Positions 48,108-59,849 of a DNA stretch of 64,000 nt are shown here, in pieces; positions within the stretch are counted from its first letter, which is position 1; every line of letters starts with the position of its first letter. The DNA lies in NCBI GenBank assembly GCA_022559845.1, contig CM040129.1:1302001-1366000 (forward strand). Direction: 5' to 3'. The DNA is from Amorphophallus konjac. Lineage: Eukaryota; Streptophyta; Magnoliopsida; Alismatales; Araceae. Both the position numbers and the translations under genes were made by a program. Under the pieces are notes generated by a model. That model was not told where the DNA came from, searched no databases, and was given only the letters and a program-made list of their open reading frames with translations.

Positions 48108-51100
48108 TCATGTTGATATATCTAGCTCAACTTCATCATCTTCGTCATCCATAGTAGTCTCATGAGATTCAAAATCTTCGTCTTCATGTGATTCTTCCTC
48201 CTCTCTAACATCAACATTTAGCTCCGTCGGATCGACTTCTTCCACTCCATCTCGCGTATGTAATGACAGTGGCTCATCAGATTCGTCCAGATTAAACCTA
48301 GAGGAACCGACAACGCCAACTTCGTCTGATTGATAATATTCAGCACGAGCAACCTCTGAGACATCTCCACTCATAGTTAACTCATAAGTGGGAAAGAGTT
48401 TTGAATTAACCCTGCAAACTGCCCACCAATCTCTATTCTTGGATGATGGATAGCTTGAATAGTACACTTGATGGGCTTGTGCGGCTAAAATGAACGGTTC
48501 ATAGGTCTTAAGTTTAGACCTATGCTTGACATTGACAGTCCCATAATTTGTGTCATGTAGAACAGAATTAGGATCAAACCATTGGCACTTAAATATGTAT
48601 ACATGATTGTCTTGTCCCAAATACTGAAGTTCTAAGACTTCTTCAAGAATACCATAGTAGTACAATTCCATTTCATTGTATAAACTTCCCTTCACACATA
48701 CGCCGCTGTTCATCGTAGACTTATTTCGCCCATAATCCCTTGTATGAAATTTGTATCCATTCACAATATATCCCGGATAGGCACGTGTCTGGTTCGAGGG
48801 GCCATAACTTATCTGTTGTACTCTTTGATCAGTAATGAGACCTTATTCAACCTATATTCAAATTAGAGTAGTTAAAATAATAACAATTACCTCAACATAC
48901 GTAAATACAAACATATATATTCAGAGTTCACACTAACTCGGTTTCTTAGCCATTTGGAAAAAAACTTCTCGCGTTCTTTTTCAATCTCCACATCCTGGAT
49001 ATTTGGACATTTTTCAGCTAATTCTGAATCAAATTGTCTGCAATATAAATGTAGCACCCCGTATAAAAAATGATTAAAAAATTTTGATAAAGCCAATGTA
49101 TAGACTTTGTGAAGTCAATGTTGTATAGACTTTGAGGAAGCTAATGTATAGACTTTGAGGAAGTCAATGTATAGACTTTGAGGAAGCCAATGTATAGACT
49201 TTGAGGATGTATAGACTTTGAGGAAGTCAATGTATAGACTTTGTGAAGTCAATGTTGTATAGACTTTGAGGAAGCCAATGTATAGACTTTGAGGAAGTAT
49301 AGACTTTGAGGAAGTCAATGTATAGACTTTGAGGATGTATAGGCTTTGAGGAAGCCAATGTATAGACTTTGAGGAAGTATAGACTTTGAGGAAGTCAATG
49401 TATAGACTTTGAGGATGTATAGGCTTTGAGGAAGCCAATGTATAGACTTTGTGAAGTCAATGTTGTATAGACTTTGAGGAAGCCAATGTATAGACTTTGA
49501 GGAAGCCAATGTATAGACTTTGAGGATGTATAGACTTTGAGGAAGTCAATGTATAGACTTTGAGGAAGCCAATGTATAGACTTTATGAAGTTAATGTTGT
49601 ATAGACTTTGAGGATGTATAGACTTATGGAGTTGCTGGAAATGTGAATTAAGAACTTACTCAACATAAGGTTCAATCTCGAGGCAATTCAAAAGAATATA
49701 TATCTCAGCGGCGTGCAACTCTCTATCTTCGAGCGTGCGAGTCAAGCAACGTCCGAACGCACGTCTAGGATGTTTAAATATGGAGAGCCGATCGGAAGAT
49801 TCATCCACTCCCCCATCATCATTACGTGGAGGTCGAGTACGACGAGTTTGAATCTCTGGCTCAAAGTACATAGAACAGAAGTTCGAAATTTCTTCAAGAA
49901 TGTATGCCTCAGCAATCGAACCCTCCACCTGTGCCTTGTTGCGAACTTTCATTTTTAATTCATGCATGCACCTACAACAACAAGTCAGATGGCAACGATA
50001 TGTAGCGGCTATGGACGACTTATAAGTTAACAAAAATTGTCACATACCTCTCAAATGGATACATCCATCGAAATTGTACTGGCCCTCCGACGATAGCCTC
50101 ATACGGCAAATGAACGACCAGGTGCTCCATCGAATCAAAGAATACCGGAGGAAATATCTTCTCTAGCTTGCAAATGGTTGTGACAACTTCTTGTTCGATA
50201 GTTTGTACATCCCGAAGTCTGAGTTCAGATGCACATAAAATCTTGAAAAATTGACTCATCTCAACTAGTGCTCCCCATATCTGCTTTGGCAACAAATCAC
50301 GAAATACAATGGGCAGTAGCCTCTCCATGAACACATGACAGTCGTGACTTTTCATACCATATATTTTCCCCTCATTAACATTCACACAACGGGCTATGTT
50401 GGATGCATATCCATCTGGGAATCTCAGCTGTTTCAACCACTGGCATACTTCCTTGATCTGTGTATCATGAAGCACATAAGTTGCTTTAGGCTACACAGTT
50501 TTGCCATTTACATTTTGTAGTTCCAGTTCTGGACGTCTACAAAGCATCTTTAAATCCATACGTGCTTTGGCGTTGTCTTTTGTTTTCCCTTTAACATTCA
50601 TGATCGTATTGAACACATTATCAAAAAAATTCTTCTCGGTATGCATGACATCCAGATTGTGTCGTACAAGAAGAGTTGACCAATAAGGTAATTCCCAAAA
50701 AATACTTTTCTTGACCCAGTTGTGATCCTTTCCAAAATTAGGGAGTTACCGTGTGCTACCAGACAATTGAACTACATCTGGTAAATTGTGCACCCGTGAC
50801 GCCATATGTAGACCCGACACCCGTTGCAAGTCAGCTTCATCCATTTCAACAGTATTTTTTTTAAACGAGTATTTTTGCCTTCGAAAAGGATGGTCACTTG
50901 TTAGAAACCGCCGATGGCAATCAAACCAGCAGCTTTCCCCCCCATGTTTTAATACAAATGATTTGGTATCTTCCATACAGTAAGGACATGCTAGCCTCCC
51001 ATGTGTGCTCCAACCAGATAGCATTCCATATGCAGGGAAGTCACCTATTGTCCACATCAGTGCAGCCTTCATAATAAAAGTTTGCTTCCTATATGCATCA

Positions 51101-52280
51101 TAAGTAACAACTCCATCAGTCCATAAAAATTTGAGCTCATCAATCAACGGCATGAGATATATGTCCAAATTTTTTCCGGGACTTTTTGGACCAGGAATTA
51201 CTAGGGACAAAAATAGATTTTCTCGCTTCATGCACATGTGCGGCGGAAGGTTGTACGGTGTCATGAACACTGGCCAACAAGAATAAGCTGCCACTGAACC
51301 ACCGAATGGATTAAAGCCATCTATGCATAAACCCAATCGAACATTACGTGACTCCCTTGAAAAGGCAAGATGAGTACGACTAAAGTGAGTCCAAGCTTCA
51401 CCACCGGCAGGATGACTGATTATATCATCGGCACGACGTACTCTTTCGGTGTGCCATGTCATATGTCGAGCCGTCTTTGAGGACATATACAGTCGCTGCA
51501 GCCTAGGCACAAGAGAGAAGTATCGCAACGCCTTGTAAGGTACATCTTTTGCCTTTGAATTGACCCCCCCTTAGGTTTGAATCTGTCATGGCCACAAATG
51601 GAACATGATATCTTATCTGCATCATCTTTGTAATATAACATACAATGATTCGGACATGCATCTATTTTCACATATCCAAGTCCTAAGTCATTGACCATCT
51701 TTTTTGCACGGTAAAAAGTTTCTGACAACTTCTCGTCTCGAGGCAACATACTCTTGATCAAGAGGAGGAGACGGTCAAAACAAGTCTCACTGATATGAAA
51801 TTCAGATTTCAAGTTCAACAACTGTGACACTGCAGACAATCGAGTGTGCTTTTCACAACCATCCCACAGCGGCTCATCAGCATCCCTAAGTAGTTCATAA
51901 AATCTTCCGGCTGTCTTATTCGGCGCTTCATCGTGAATATTAAAACTAGGACCAGCAGCATCTACAACCATATCCACGTACCCACTTGTGTCTGCAATAT
52001 TTTCGGGCTCATACCTCAAGAATTGCTCACCATGACACGTCCAATTCGTATAACCATCCACAAACCCTTTCGTGTACAAATGATGTTGCACATCCCATGT
52101 TGAACACCACCTCAAATTTCTACAACTTGAACAAGGGCATCGAATGTGACCGTTGCGATCTATTGCTGCATTTGGATTCCCCAATGCAAATTGAATGAAA
52201 CTCTCAACCCCAAGCTTAAAGTCATCTGACACCACCCGGTCAACTATTCTACGATACATCCATGAACGATCTGTCGACAT
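48108..52280 (-). pseudogene. TNP2-like CACTA transposase (Transposase_21, DUF4218, DUF4216)
   Basis: Start chosen at ATG 52280 (MSTDRSWMYRR), the usual Transpos_assoc opening, not the TTG-type start further upstream. Exon 1 runs to the donor at 50048. It carries HIRCPCSSCRN, LGYVKIDACPNHCMLYY, SCSICGHDRFKP, then IDGFNPFGG, LMPLIDELKFLWTDGV, MWTIGDFPAYGMLSGW and HGRLACPYC. Later come HNLDVMHTEKN and the DUF4218 part (GMKSHDCHVFMERLLPI, MEHLVVHLPYEA). Exons follow at 49971-49660, 49037-48932 and 48841-48108, the last with DUF4216-like PGYIVNGYKFHTRDYG. Defects: a 1-base frameshift at the C7 run 51564-51570 and an in-frame TAG at 50493-50491. The 622-bp intron 49038-49659 is mostly tandem repeat. 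Transposase cuts the TIRs in the nucleus; this copy is inactive. Confidence 0.85.
49090..49625. repeat. TGTATAGACTTTG tandem array in a transposase intron
   Basis: About 26 copies of TGTATAGACTTTGAGGA in one orientation, with unit lengths of about 15-28 bp (AGGAAGCCAA, AGGAAGTCAA or AGGA spacers). Wholly inside the intron between transposase exons ending at 49660 and starting at 49037. The core matches the array motif of the gag-only element's LTRs. Confidence 0.9.
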
Positions 52281-52437
52281 TTTGCCTGCACCCAATAAAT
52301 GACAATACACATCCTAACTTTCAAATCATTACTCATAATATTACACCTGACCCTTTCCTCACATCGTTCATCATAGACCATTTGCAGTTGGAAGAGGAAT
52401 ATTGATTAGATTATCACTTTTTAACCCATCCATGAAG

Positions 52438-52692
52438 GTTTGATCGCACAATCACTTACTATATGTGCTGCACGATTTGCTAAAAATTTTGGCATCATCT
52501 CCCCACACTTCTCCGATATACCAAATATATTTATTGATTTTGAAATTTTCTTAAACACTTACAAGTAAGTGGTTAAGAAAACACTCAAAATCAATAATGG
52601 TATATTAGAGAAGAGTGAGGAGACGCAACCGAAATTCTCAACAAACCATACAAACACATATAGTAAATGACTGCCTAAGTGCGATCAAACAT
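52438..52692. repeat. Long imperfect hairpin upstream of the transposase gene
   Basis: The left arm (52438-52562) and the reverse complement of 52570-52692 align over about 120 bp with scattered mismatches and small bulges. Examples: GTTTGATCGCAC, TTACTATATGTG, CTTCTC, ATATACCA, ATTGATTTTGA and TTTTCTTAA in both arms. The loop is only a few bases. It lies about 160 bp 5' of the transposase ATG, so it would be in the promoter or leader on the minus strand. Confidence 0.8.
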
Positions 52693-52713
52693 TCACAGAC
52701 TGTCCAAACGGGA

Positions 52714-52792
52714 CAATTCAAGACTTTGAGGTAGATATATACATTCTCATAAACAAATGAGAACATACACATCAATCCCAAAGTCTTGAACG
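52714..52792. repeat. Second hairpin, stem of about 36 bp
   Basis: TTCAAGACTTTG...ATTCTCAT on the left pairs with ATGAGAA...CAAAGTCTTGAA on the right, loop AAACAA. It lies 22 bp after the first hairpin. Confidence 0.75.
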
Positions 52793-52826
52793 GGAAGGCA
52801 CATTGACACGGTTTTAACGCGCTCTC

Positions 52827-52867
52827 CTGAGGTGCGTGTAATGTTAGGTCGCACCCACGCACCTCAG
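52827..52867. repeat. Third hairpin, perfect 12-bp stem
   Basis: CTGAGGTGCGTG and CACGCACCTCAG pair perfectly around a 17-base loop. Confidence 0.75.
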
Positions 52868-52869
52868 CT

Positions 52870-55040
52870 CACAGGGAATACCCCATGCATTTATATAACA
52901 TAAAATTAAATAACAACGCAATTAAAATTATGCACATATCAAATTAAATAACACCCAAATTACAAAAATTTTCGAATGAAGAACATCGAAGCTAAACAAT
53001 CTACATTTTTGAGTCAAATTAATATCAAATTTCTATTAAAATCAGATTTAAAAATATATTTACATGCAATTAAAAACAACTGCCAAAAGAGTTACTGTGG
53101 TGCACAGCCCTCGGTACCTCCCCACCCACCTCTTTGCCCCCACCGTCCACTCGACATTCATAGCTTCTCCCTTGCTCATCCATGCTCCTTTATTACCTCC
53201 CTTAAGAACCCCCCATTGGTTGGGCATTCATGTCGCCCACCCATAAGATGAGTGTCTTATTGGTGCACGCACGACTGGGGATCTCAACCAGCCATGCTAG
53301 AAGGCGATGCAGCAAACATTATTGGTGCAGTAAAGGGATCTCCTACAAGCCAATGGAGATCTACGTCCATTGTTGATAAATGTAGAAGCTTTACTTAATC
53401 CGAGGCATAAAAGTGATGCTCGACCATGTTTAGGAAATATAACCCTTGAGTCTCATCAATTAACCAGGGAAAATTATCAGGTTTTGTGATATGGCGGCAC
53501 CACGTGTATTGGCTATCTCCCCCTTCAAATGTGAGGGCACGTTTGGTATCGGAATAAGTTTTGAGAAAAATAGACGTAAGTCATTCTGTATTAATTTACC
53601 CTTATTCTTATTCTTAAGTACGATTGGTGTACGAGATGTAAACTTACATTTGATGTAGTTTTTACTCTGCCTTTCTTTCTGATCAGAGGCCCTCAAATCC
53701 ATGTGCTGGGCCGAGCCCCTGCAGAACAGGTAAAATGTTCTACGCAGTCTAGAAGTCTAGAGCCCATATGTCTGCGCCGCTGTTAACGACTCCCCAAGTC
53801 AAGGGTATCAGGTCAACCGCATTAATGTGGCAACTTTTTTTATTGTCAGGTGCATTGCATACAGAGGGAAAATAACATTTAAATAATACAAATTTTGAAT
53901 AAAAATATTATCGTTTGATTGTAACTAGGTCAGTATTTGAACTTTAAATATAGTGTCATTTTCGACTTTCTATACTTATTAACCTCATAAATTTAAAAAT
54001 GTCTGGAAACAACCTCTTGGTAGTGGTGCGGGAACGCTTTTGAAGTGGGAGGAATGCAATAATTTGATGTTGTTGCCAAATGCCCAGTCCAAGATACAGA
54101 AGATCTGGAGGCTGCCTCATGTCACATCTTCATGTCACATCAAGTTGGGTGACAGGTGGATCGTAATGTAGGTCGCAATTAAGCTTTGACTTGTAAGCTT
54201 CAAGCTTAATTGACGTCAAATACCATCGGCGTCATCAAGACACTTTGTTTTTACCCAGAAAGTTTGATTAATCTTTTTTTAATAATAGATGGTGACCCGT
54301 TTTTATCACCCACTTGGAACCTCAAACACTTGATTTCTAGCTTCAGATTTTTAAGGAAAGATTTCCTTTTATTTTCTATAAATTCAACAATAATAGCGAT
54401 AACGTTTCTTTTCTGTACGGAACATGCCATGTCGATTGGATGTCGAAGGAACTCAGGTGCTGAGGTAAAGTGAGATGAATGATCATTCTAATCACCAAAA
54501 TTTTCAACTAATTTCATTTTACGAGTTGTTTGTTTCATCATAAAGTACTGTGAAATACCACACCTGTATGACACAAAAGATATAGTATTTTAGGATATTT
54601 TCCGTCAAACCAAACAACCCCTTCGTAAAACCCTCACCAAACGGCAAAAAATGGGCTGTTTATCTATATCTCATCGGCCAACAGAGTGCGCAATTAAAGA
54701 GGTCGTCCACGCGCCTCTCCGGGGTGAAGCAGCCATCTGGGTTGGACCCTCCCCTCACAGAAGGCAAGTGCCAGGAAATGGAGTGGTAATAAGAAAGTGG
54801 AAAGGACAAACCCGCCCAGGGAATTAGGATCCGATGTATACATATCATAGACATGCACTGTTAATGGCATCACAAACACAGGCACGCCACCCCAACTGAG
54901 AGGAACCTTCCATTCTGGACAACCTGGCAACAGAGACCCCAAGGGCCACCCTTGTCGGCAGTTGGCGTACTTGCCATTGCTGGCCACATGATCCAGTGGC
55001 CCCTGCCCAAGGAGAAGAGTCCGGAAAGCCTCCCCCCCTA
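52870..55040. other. CACTA 5' region without recognised genes
   Basis: AT-rich between the hairpins and the CA repeat. A possible nested short-TIR element spans about 53525-54615: GGGCACGTTTGGTATCGGAA at the left, and GGGGTTGTTTGGTTTGACGG when the right end is read on the minus strand. ORFs here have no recognisable domain. Confidence 0.4.
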
Positions 55041-55151
<111 letters not shown>

Positions 55152-55209
55152 AGACTTCTGAACAAAGGCAGAATCTTTTAGGAGCGAAATGAGGAGAGAA
55201 CACAAACAC

Positions 55210-55510
55210 AAGACTGCCACGGGAACCCCCCTCCCCTCCCTTGCCCTCCCCAACCGACCCCCCCGTCCCCTCGCTGCCGGCCGCCGCGGGAACCCCCTCC
55301 CCTTCCAAAACACCCGTCCCCTCGCCGCCGGCCCCCCTCCCCTTCCCAAACCCCCATCCCCTCACCCCCGGCCGCCACGGGAACCCCCATCCCCTTCCCA
55401 ACTGCCCTCCCCAACCGACCCCCCCGTCCCCTCGCCGCCAGCCGCCGCCACGGGAACGACGCCCCTCCTCTCCCCTTCCCCATCGACACCCCTCCCACAC
55501 CCCCAGCGAG
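55210..55510. repeat. C-rich imperfect tandem repeats
   Basis: Units of roughly 50-65 bp around CCAACCGACCCCCCCGTCCC and GCCGCCACGGGAACCCCC, repeated about five times with indels. GC-rich 5' flank of the CACTA transposase gene. No protein family visible. Confidence 0.7.
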
Positions 55511-55834
55511 AACAAATGCAGGTTAAAAAAAAGAGGGTGAGGGGGGACATACCGGCGGCGATCGTCTGAGCTTCGGCGAGGAAGGTGGGCACGGCTGCGA
55601 TCTACCACGAATGGCGGTGGGCACGATAGCGAGGACGTCGACGTTGAGGACGGCGAGGATGGCGACGGCGGCTTCTGACGACTTTGCGGCTCCGGCGGCT
55701 CCGGCGGCGACGACCGGAAGCAGAGGGCAGAGGAGAAGGAGAGAGTGAGAGGGAGAGTGGGGGGGGGGTGTGGAAATGGGGTCGGGTGGAAGGGGTGGGA
55801 GGGAGGGGCCGACGGTGGCGGGAAAGGCGGAATT

Positions 55835-56100
55835 TTGAGACGGAAATTCGGACGGAACTTATTTCCATCTGAAATTTCAGACGGATTACTTCCGTATGAA
55901 TATCCGTCCTAAATTTATGACGGATATAAAGACGGAATATATTCCGTCTATAATTATAGACGGATCTTCAGAGCGAGTAGCGAGTATAGTCTGTCGTTAA
56001 TAGAGATAGAATTTGTGACAGAATCTAATCCGTCACAAATACAGACGGATATTAAGACGGAAAATATCCGTCTGAAATATCCGTCTGAAGTCCCGCTTTT
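55835..56100. repeat. Right subterminal repeat region of the CACTA element
   Basis: A dozen or more CCGTCTGAAAT / ATTTCAGACGGAT-type motifs in both orientations, matching the left end, up to the TIR at 56095. Confidence 0.85.
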
Positions 56101-56110
56101 TTTGGTAGTG

Positions 56111-56827
56111 GGAGTACCCAGACGAGGAAGACAACCAGCAGAGGAGGAAGAAGGAGAGAAGAAGAATCACACAAGAACACACATGGATTTTTTACGTGGT
56201 TCGAAGGCAAGATGCCTTCCTACGTCCACGGCCGCAACATGATTCCACTAAGATAATCACAGACTGGTTACAATACAAGGAGAGAGCACATCCTTTTATA
56301 CTAGGAGATTAGGGCGTCATAAGTCAGGGCATTAAGGACAATAATACCCCTAATCAACAGAAATCCTCTTCCGGGATACATCAGACGCGCATACTCGCCT
56401 GTCCCCCTAGATGCTCTCCTGGGACCGAGTATGCCCTCCAGCGACTGCAGATGCTCCCCCACCATCAGTCAGATCAATACATTGCCAAGATAATGCGTCG
56501 ACGCATTGCCAAGGCAAGGTCGACGCACTCCAAGTGATATCGACTTGCCTTGAACCCACAATGCATGCTTCCCTGACGCCAGTGATGCTCTCCAGAGACA
56601 ATGAATGCCCTCCAGAGACAGCATGTGCTTCCCTGCTAGAACCCAGACAGCATATGCTCCCCTGGAGCAGCGATTGCTCCTCTGACACTGAAGGATGCTC
56701 CCCTGGAGCAGCGATTGCTTCCCTGGCACTGAAGGATGCTCCCCAGAGGCAGATGATGCGCTCCTGAGGTAGAGTGTGATCCCGTGCAGAGGCGCACGAT
56801 GAAGAGTTCTGACTCCACACTCTAATA
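56111..56827 (-). repeat. 3' LTR of the copia element, main part
   Basis: Continues from 42011-42025 after the CACTA insertion; the first three bases are its target duplication. Contains GTACCCAGACGAGGA, ACGTGGTTCG with CCTACGTCCACGGCC, GTCGACGCATTGCC, and repeated GATGCTCCCCTGGAGCAGCG blocks (56640-56740). Terminal CA is mutated to TA (TCTAATA). Minus-strand purine tract CAAGTGAGAGAT adjoins it at 56828-56839. Confidence 0.9.
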
Positions 56828-56929
56828 ATCTCTCACTTGGAGTCTGAACTCCAAATAAAGCAAACATCTCAATGTATTAACCCTGCTCAATATAACAATG
56901 GAAATACTGCTACGACATCCCTCCATTAA

Positions 56930-58144
56930 TCATCCATGGAGGCCAACTGAGGCTTTGCACATCCTCAGTTTCTCTGTGGTCACCACCTTGGTTAACATGT
57001 ATGTTGGATTCTCTGCACCAAGTATTTTCTCCAGCAGCAAAACATCATCTTCAAGCAGACCACGAATGAAGTGATATTTCAGTTGTATGTGCTTAGTCCT
57101 TGCATGAAAGACTGGGTTCTTGGCAAGGTGAATTGCACTTTGACTATCACAAAACAACACCCTATTGCTTTGTTCCTTGCCCAACTCCTTCAGAAAATTT
57201 TTCAGCCATACCATCTCTTTGCTAGCTTCAGAGATAGCTACATACTCTGCTTCTGTTGTTGAGAGAGAAACAACCTTCTGAAGTTTTGAAACCCAACTCA
57301 CTGCAGTGCCACCCAAGGTATAAACATAGCCAGTGGTACTTCTTCTGGTGTCCAGATCACCACCAAGATCTGAATCAACAAAACCTTGTAAGATAACATC
57401 ACTTTTCCTGAAACAAAGTGATTTGCCTGAGGTGCCTTTTAGGTATCTCAGAATCCATTTCACTGCCTCCCAGTGTTGCTTGCCCGGATCTGCCATATGT
57501 CTGCACACAACTCCCACTGCATGTGCTATATCCGGCCTGGTACAAATCATGGCATACATCAGACTTCCTACAACTGATGCATAAGGAATTTTCTTCATGG
57601 ACTCATGCTCTTCAGCAGACTTTGGTGACTGCTCTTTAGACAGCTTGAAGTGACTTGCCAAAGGAGTGCTAACAGGTTTTGTATCCTGCATGTTGAATCT
57701 GCCCAACACCTTCTGGATGTAACCTTCTTGAGATGGCTTCACAATACTAGATGTTCTATCCCTCACAATTCTCATCCCAAGAATTTGCTTTGCTGCTCCT
57801 AAGTCCTTCATAGCAAATTCCTTTGATAATTGTATTTTCAGATTGTTAATCTCTGTCATACTTGATCCTGCAATAAGCATATCATCCACGTACAACAACA
57901 ATATGATATAACAATTATCAGACTTCTTAAGATAACAACAATGGTCCATATTGCATTTAATGAAACCATTGTTACATATGAATCCATCAAACTTCTTGTA
58001 CCATTGTCTGGGGGCTTGTTTCAGACCATACAAACTTTTCTTGAGCTTGCAGACAAGGTTTTCTTTGCTTGGGACTGAAAACCCTTCTGGTTGCAACATG
58101 TAGATGTCTTCCTCCAAGTCACCATGGAGAAAGGCTGTCTTCAC
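56930..58144 (-). pseudogene. copia reverse transcriptase (C-terminal part) and RNase H
   Basis: Frame begins after an in-frame TAA and contains VKTAFLHGDLEEDIYM, KSLYGLKQAPRQWYKKF, the RT catalytic LLLYVDDMLIAG, then DLGAAKQILGM, STPLASHFKLS, YASVVGSLMYAM and TRPDIAHAVGVV. RNase H motifs: GFVDSDLGGD, RRSTTGYVYTLGG, SLSTTEAEYVA and ARTKHIQLKYHFIR. Stop is at 56930. Active-site Asp residues are present, so this stretch is well preserved. It would be made only if upstream lesions were bypassed. Confidence 0.92.
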
Positions 58145-58150
58145 ATTTAG

Positions 58151-58900
58151 TTACTCTAAATGTAAGTTCTCAGCAGCAACAATGCTCAACACCAGTCTAA
58201 TAGTGGTTAGTTTCACAACTGGAGAAAAGATCTCAGTGTAGTCTATACCTTCCTTCTGCTGGAAGCCCTTCACTACCAACCTTGCTTTGTACCTCTTACT
58301 ACCATCAGGTTCATCTTTGACTCTGTAAACCCACTTGTTATGCAATGCCTTCTTGTTCTTAGGGAGTTTAGTTAGCTCCCAAGTCTGATTCTTTTACAAT
58401 GAGTTCATCTCATCTTTCATGGCTAACTCCCACTTAACAGAATCTGTAACATGCATTGCTTCATCATAACACTCGGGTTCACCTTCGTCAGTCAACAGTA
58501 GATAATGCAAAGATGGAGAATACCTTTGTGTAGGCCTATGTATTCTTACAGATCTTCTCAGTTGTACCGGTGTACAAGGTTGTGCTTCTATTTCAGATAC
58601 ATCATGTATCTTATCATTCACATCATCTTGTGAAATTTCTTCTAGCTCAACCTGTCCACCATTCTTATTTTGTTTCCCTGCACTGTCAGATTCTACAACA
58701 GCCCTATCTTTGTACAAGACATTTTCATTGAATATAACATTTTTCCTTCTGAGAATTTTTCGATTTTCATCATCCCAAAATCGATATCCAAACTCATCAG
58801 AACCATATCCAATAAAAAAGCACTTTATAGACTTAGCATCTCGCTTATCCCTGTCATTAGAATCTACATGCACATATGAAACACAGCCAAAGACTCTCAA
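58151..58900 (-). pseudogene. copia integrase C-terminal and RT N-terminal part
   Basis: Contains RVFGCVSYVHV, FFIGYGSDEFGYRFWD, the basic SVRIHRPTQRYSP linker, EAMHVTDSVKWELAMKDEM and WVYRVKDEPDGSKRYKARL followed by GFQQKEGIDYTEIFSPVV. Two in-frame TAA stops break it: after KDEMNSL (about 58393) and after AENLHLE (about 58150). The family normally has a sense codon at both places. Confidence 0.88.
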
Positions 58901-58911
58901 GTGTGAAAGAT

Positions 58912-59849
58912 TTACCTCTTCCCTGTCCAGGTCTCCTCTGGAATTTCACCATCCAAAGGGACAGATGGTCCTCGGTTTATCAAGAAAGCTGCTGTGTTAA
59001 TTGCATATGCCCAAAATATTTTTGGCAGTCCGGCATGTATCCTCATACTCCTAGCCCGTTCATTCAAGGTTCTGTTCATTCGCTCGACAACTCCATTCTG
59101 CTGTGGCGTTCTTGGAATAATTCTTTCCATCCTGATACCACTAGCTGCACAAAAGTCCTTGAATTCTTTGTTGTCATACTCTCCACCATTGTCTGATCTC
59201 AGACACTTCACCTTCAAACATGTCTCATTCTCTACAAGGGTCTTCCAATTTTTGAAAGTAACAAATACATCAGATTTCCTTTTCAAAAAATAAACCCATA
59301 CCTTACGAGTAGAGTCATCAATGAAAGTGACATAGTAGAGTGAGCCTCCAAGAGATGGTACTGGTGAAGGACCCCATACATCTGTATGTACAAGCTCTAC
59401 CTTCTGTGTCTTCAAAGTTCTAACTGTCTTTGAGAATGTAACCTTCTTTTGCTTCCCAAAAATGCAGTCTTCACAAAGACCAACTTCCACAGATTTCAAG
59501 CCAGACAATTTTCCTTTTGACAGCAGTACCTTCATCCCTTTCTCACTCATGTGACCAAGCCTGCAGTGCCATATATTGGAGTCAACTCCTGAATTTGCCA
59601 CTGCCACTATATCTTTGTTGTTGCTAGTCATGTAGAGAGTACCCATCTTGTTGCCTCGTGCTATAATCATAGCACCTTTGGTGATCTTCCAAGATCCACC
59701 CATAAAGGTTGTGACATAACCTTCATCATCAAGTTGTCCAACAGATATCAAGTTCCTCTTCAAGCCAGGTACATGCCATACATTCTTTAACTTCCACAAA
59801 GTGCCATTTGTTGTCCTTACATTGACATCACCCTTCCCCACAATATCTA
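58912..59849 (-). pseudogene. copia integrase core
   Basis: GAG-pre-integrase segment (WHCRLGHMSEKGM, CEDCIFGKQKKVTF) with the HHCC zinc-binding residues. It is followed by the DDE core: LVHTDVWGP, YYVTFIDDSTRKVW, LRSDNGGEYDNKEF and PRTPQQNGVVERMNR. The frame is lost near 58915, where one A appears to be missing before EVNLSHL, so integrase is cut from the rest of pol. Confidence 0.9.

Noticed and set aside
56407..56867. ORFs of 118-137 codons in the copia LTR (also 61084-61601)
   Set aside because: Duplicated because the LTR is duplicated. Content comes from GATGCTCCCCTGGAGCAG repeats and is not a known protein.
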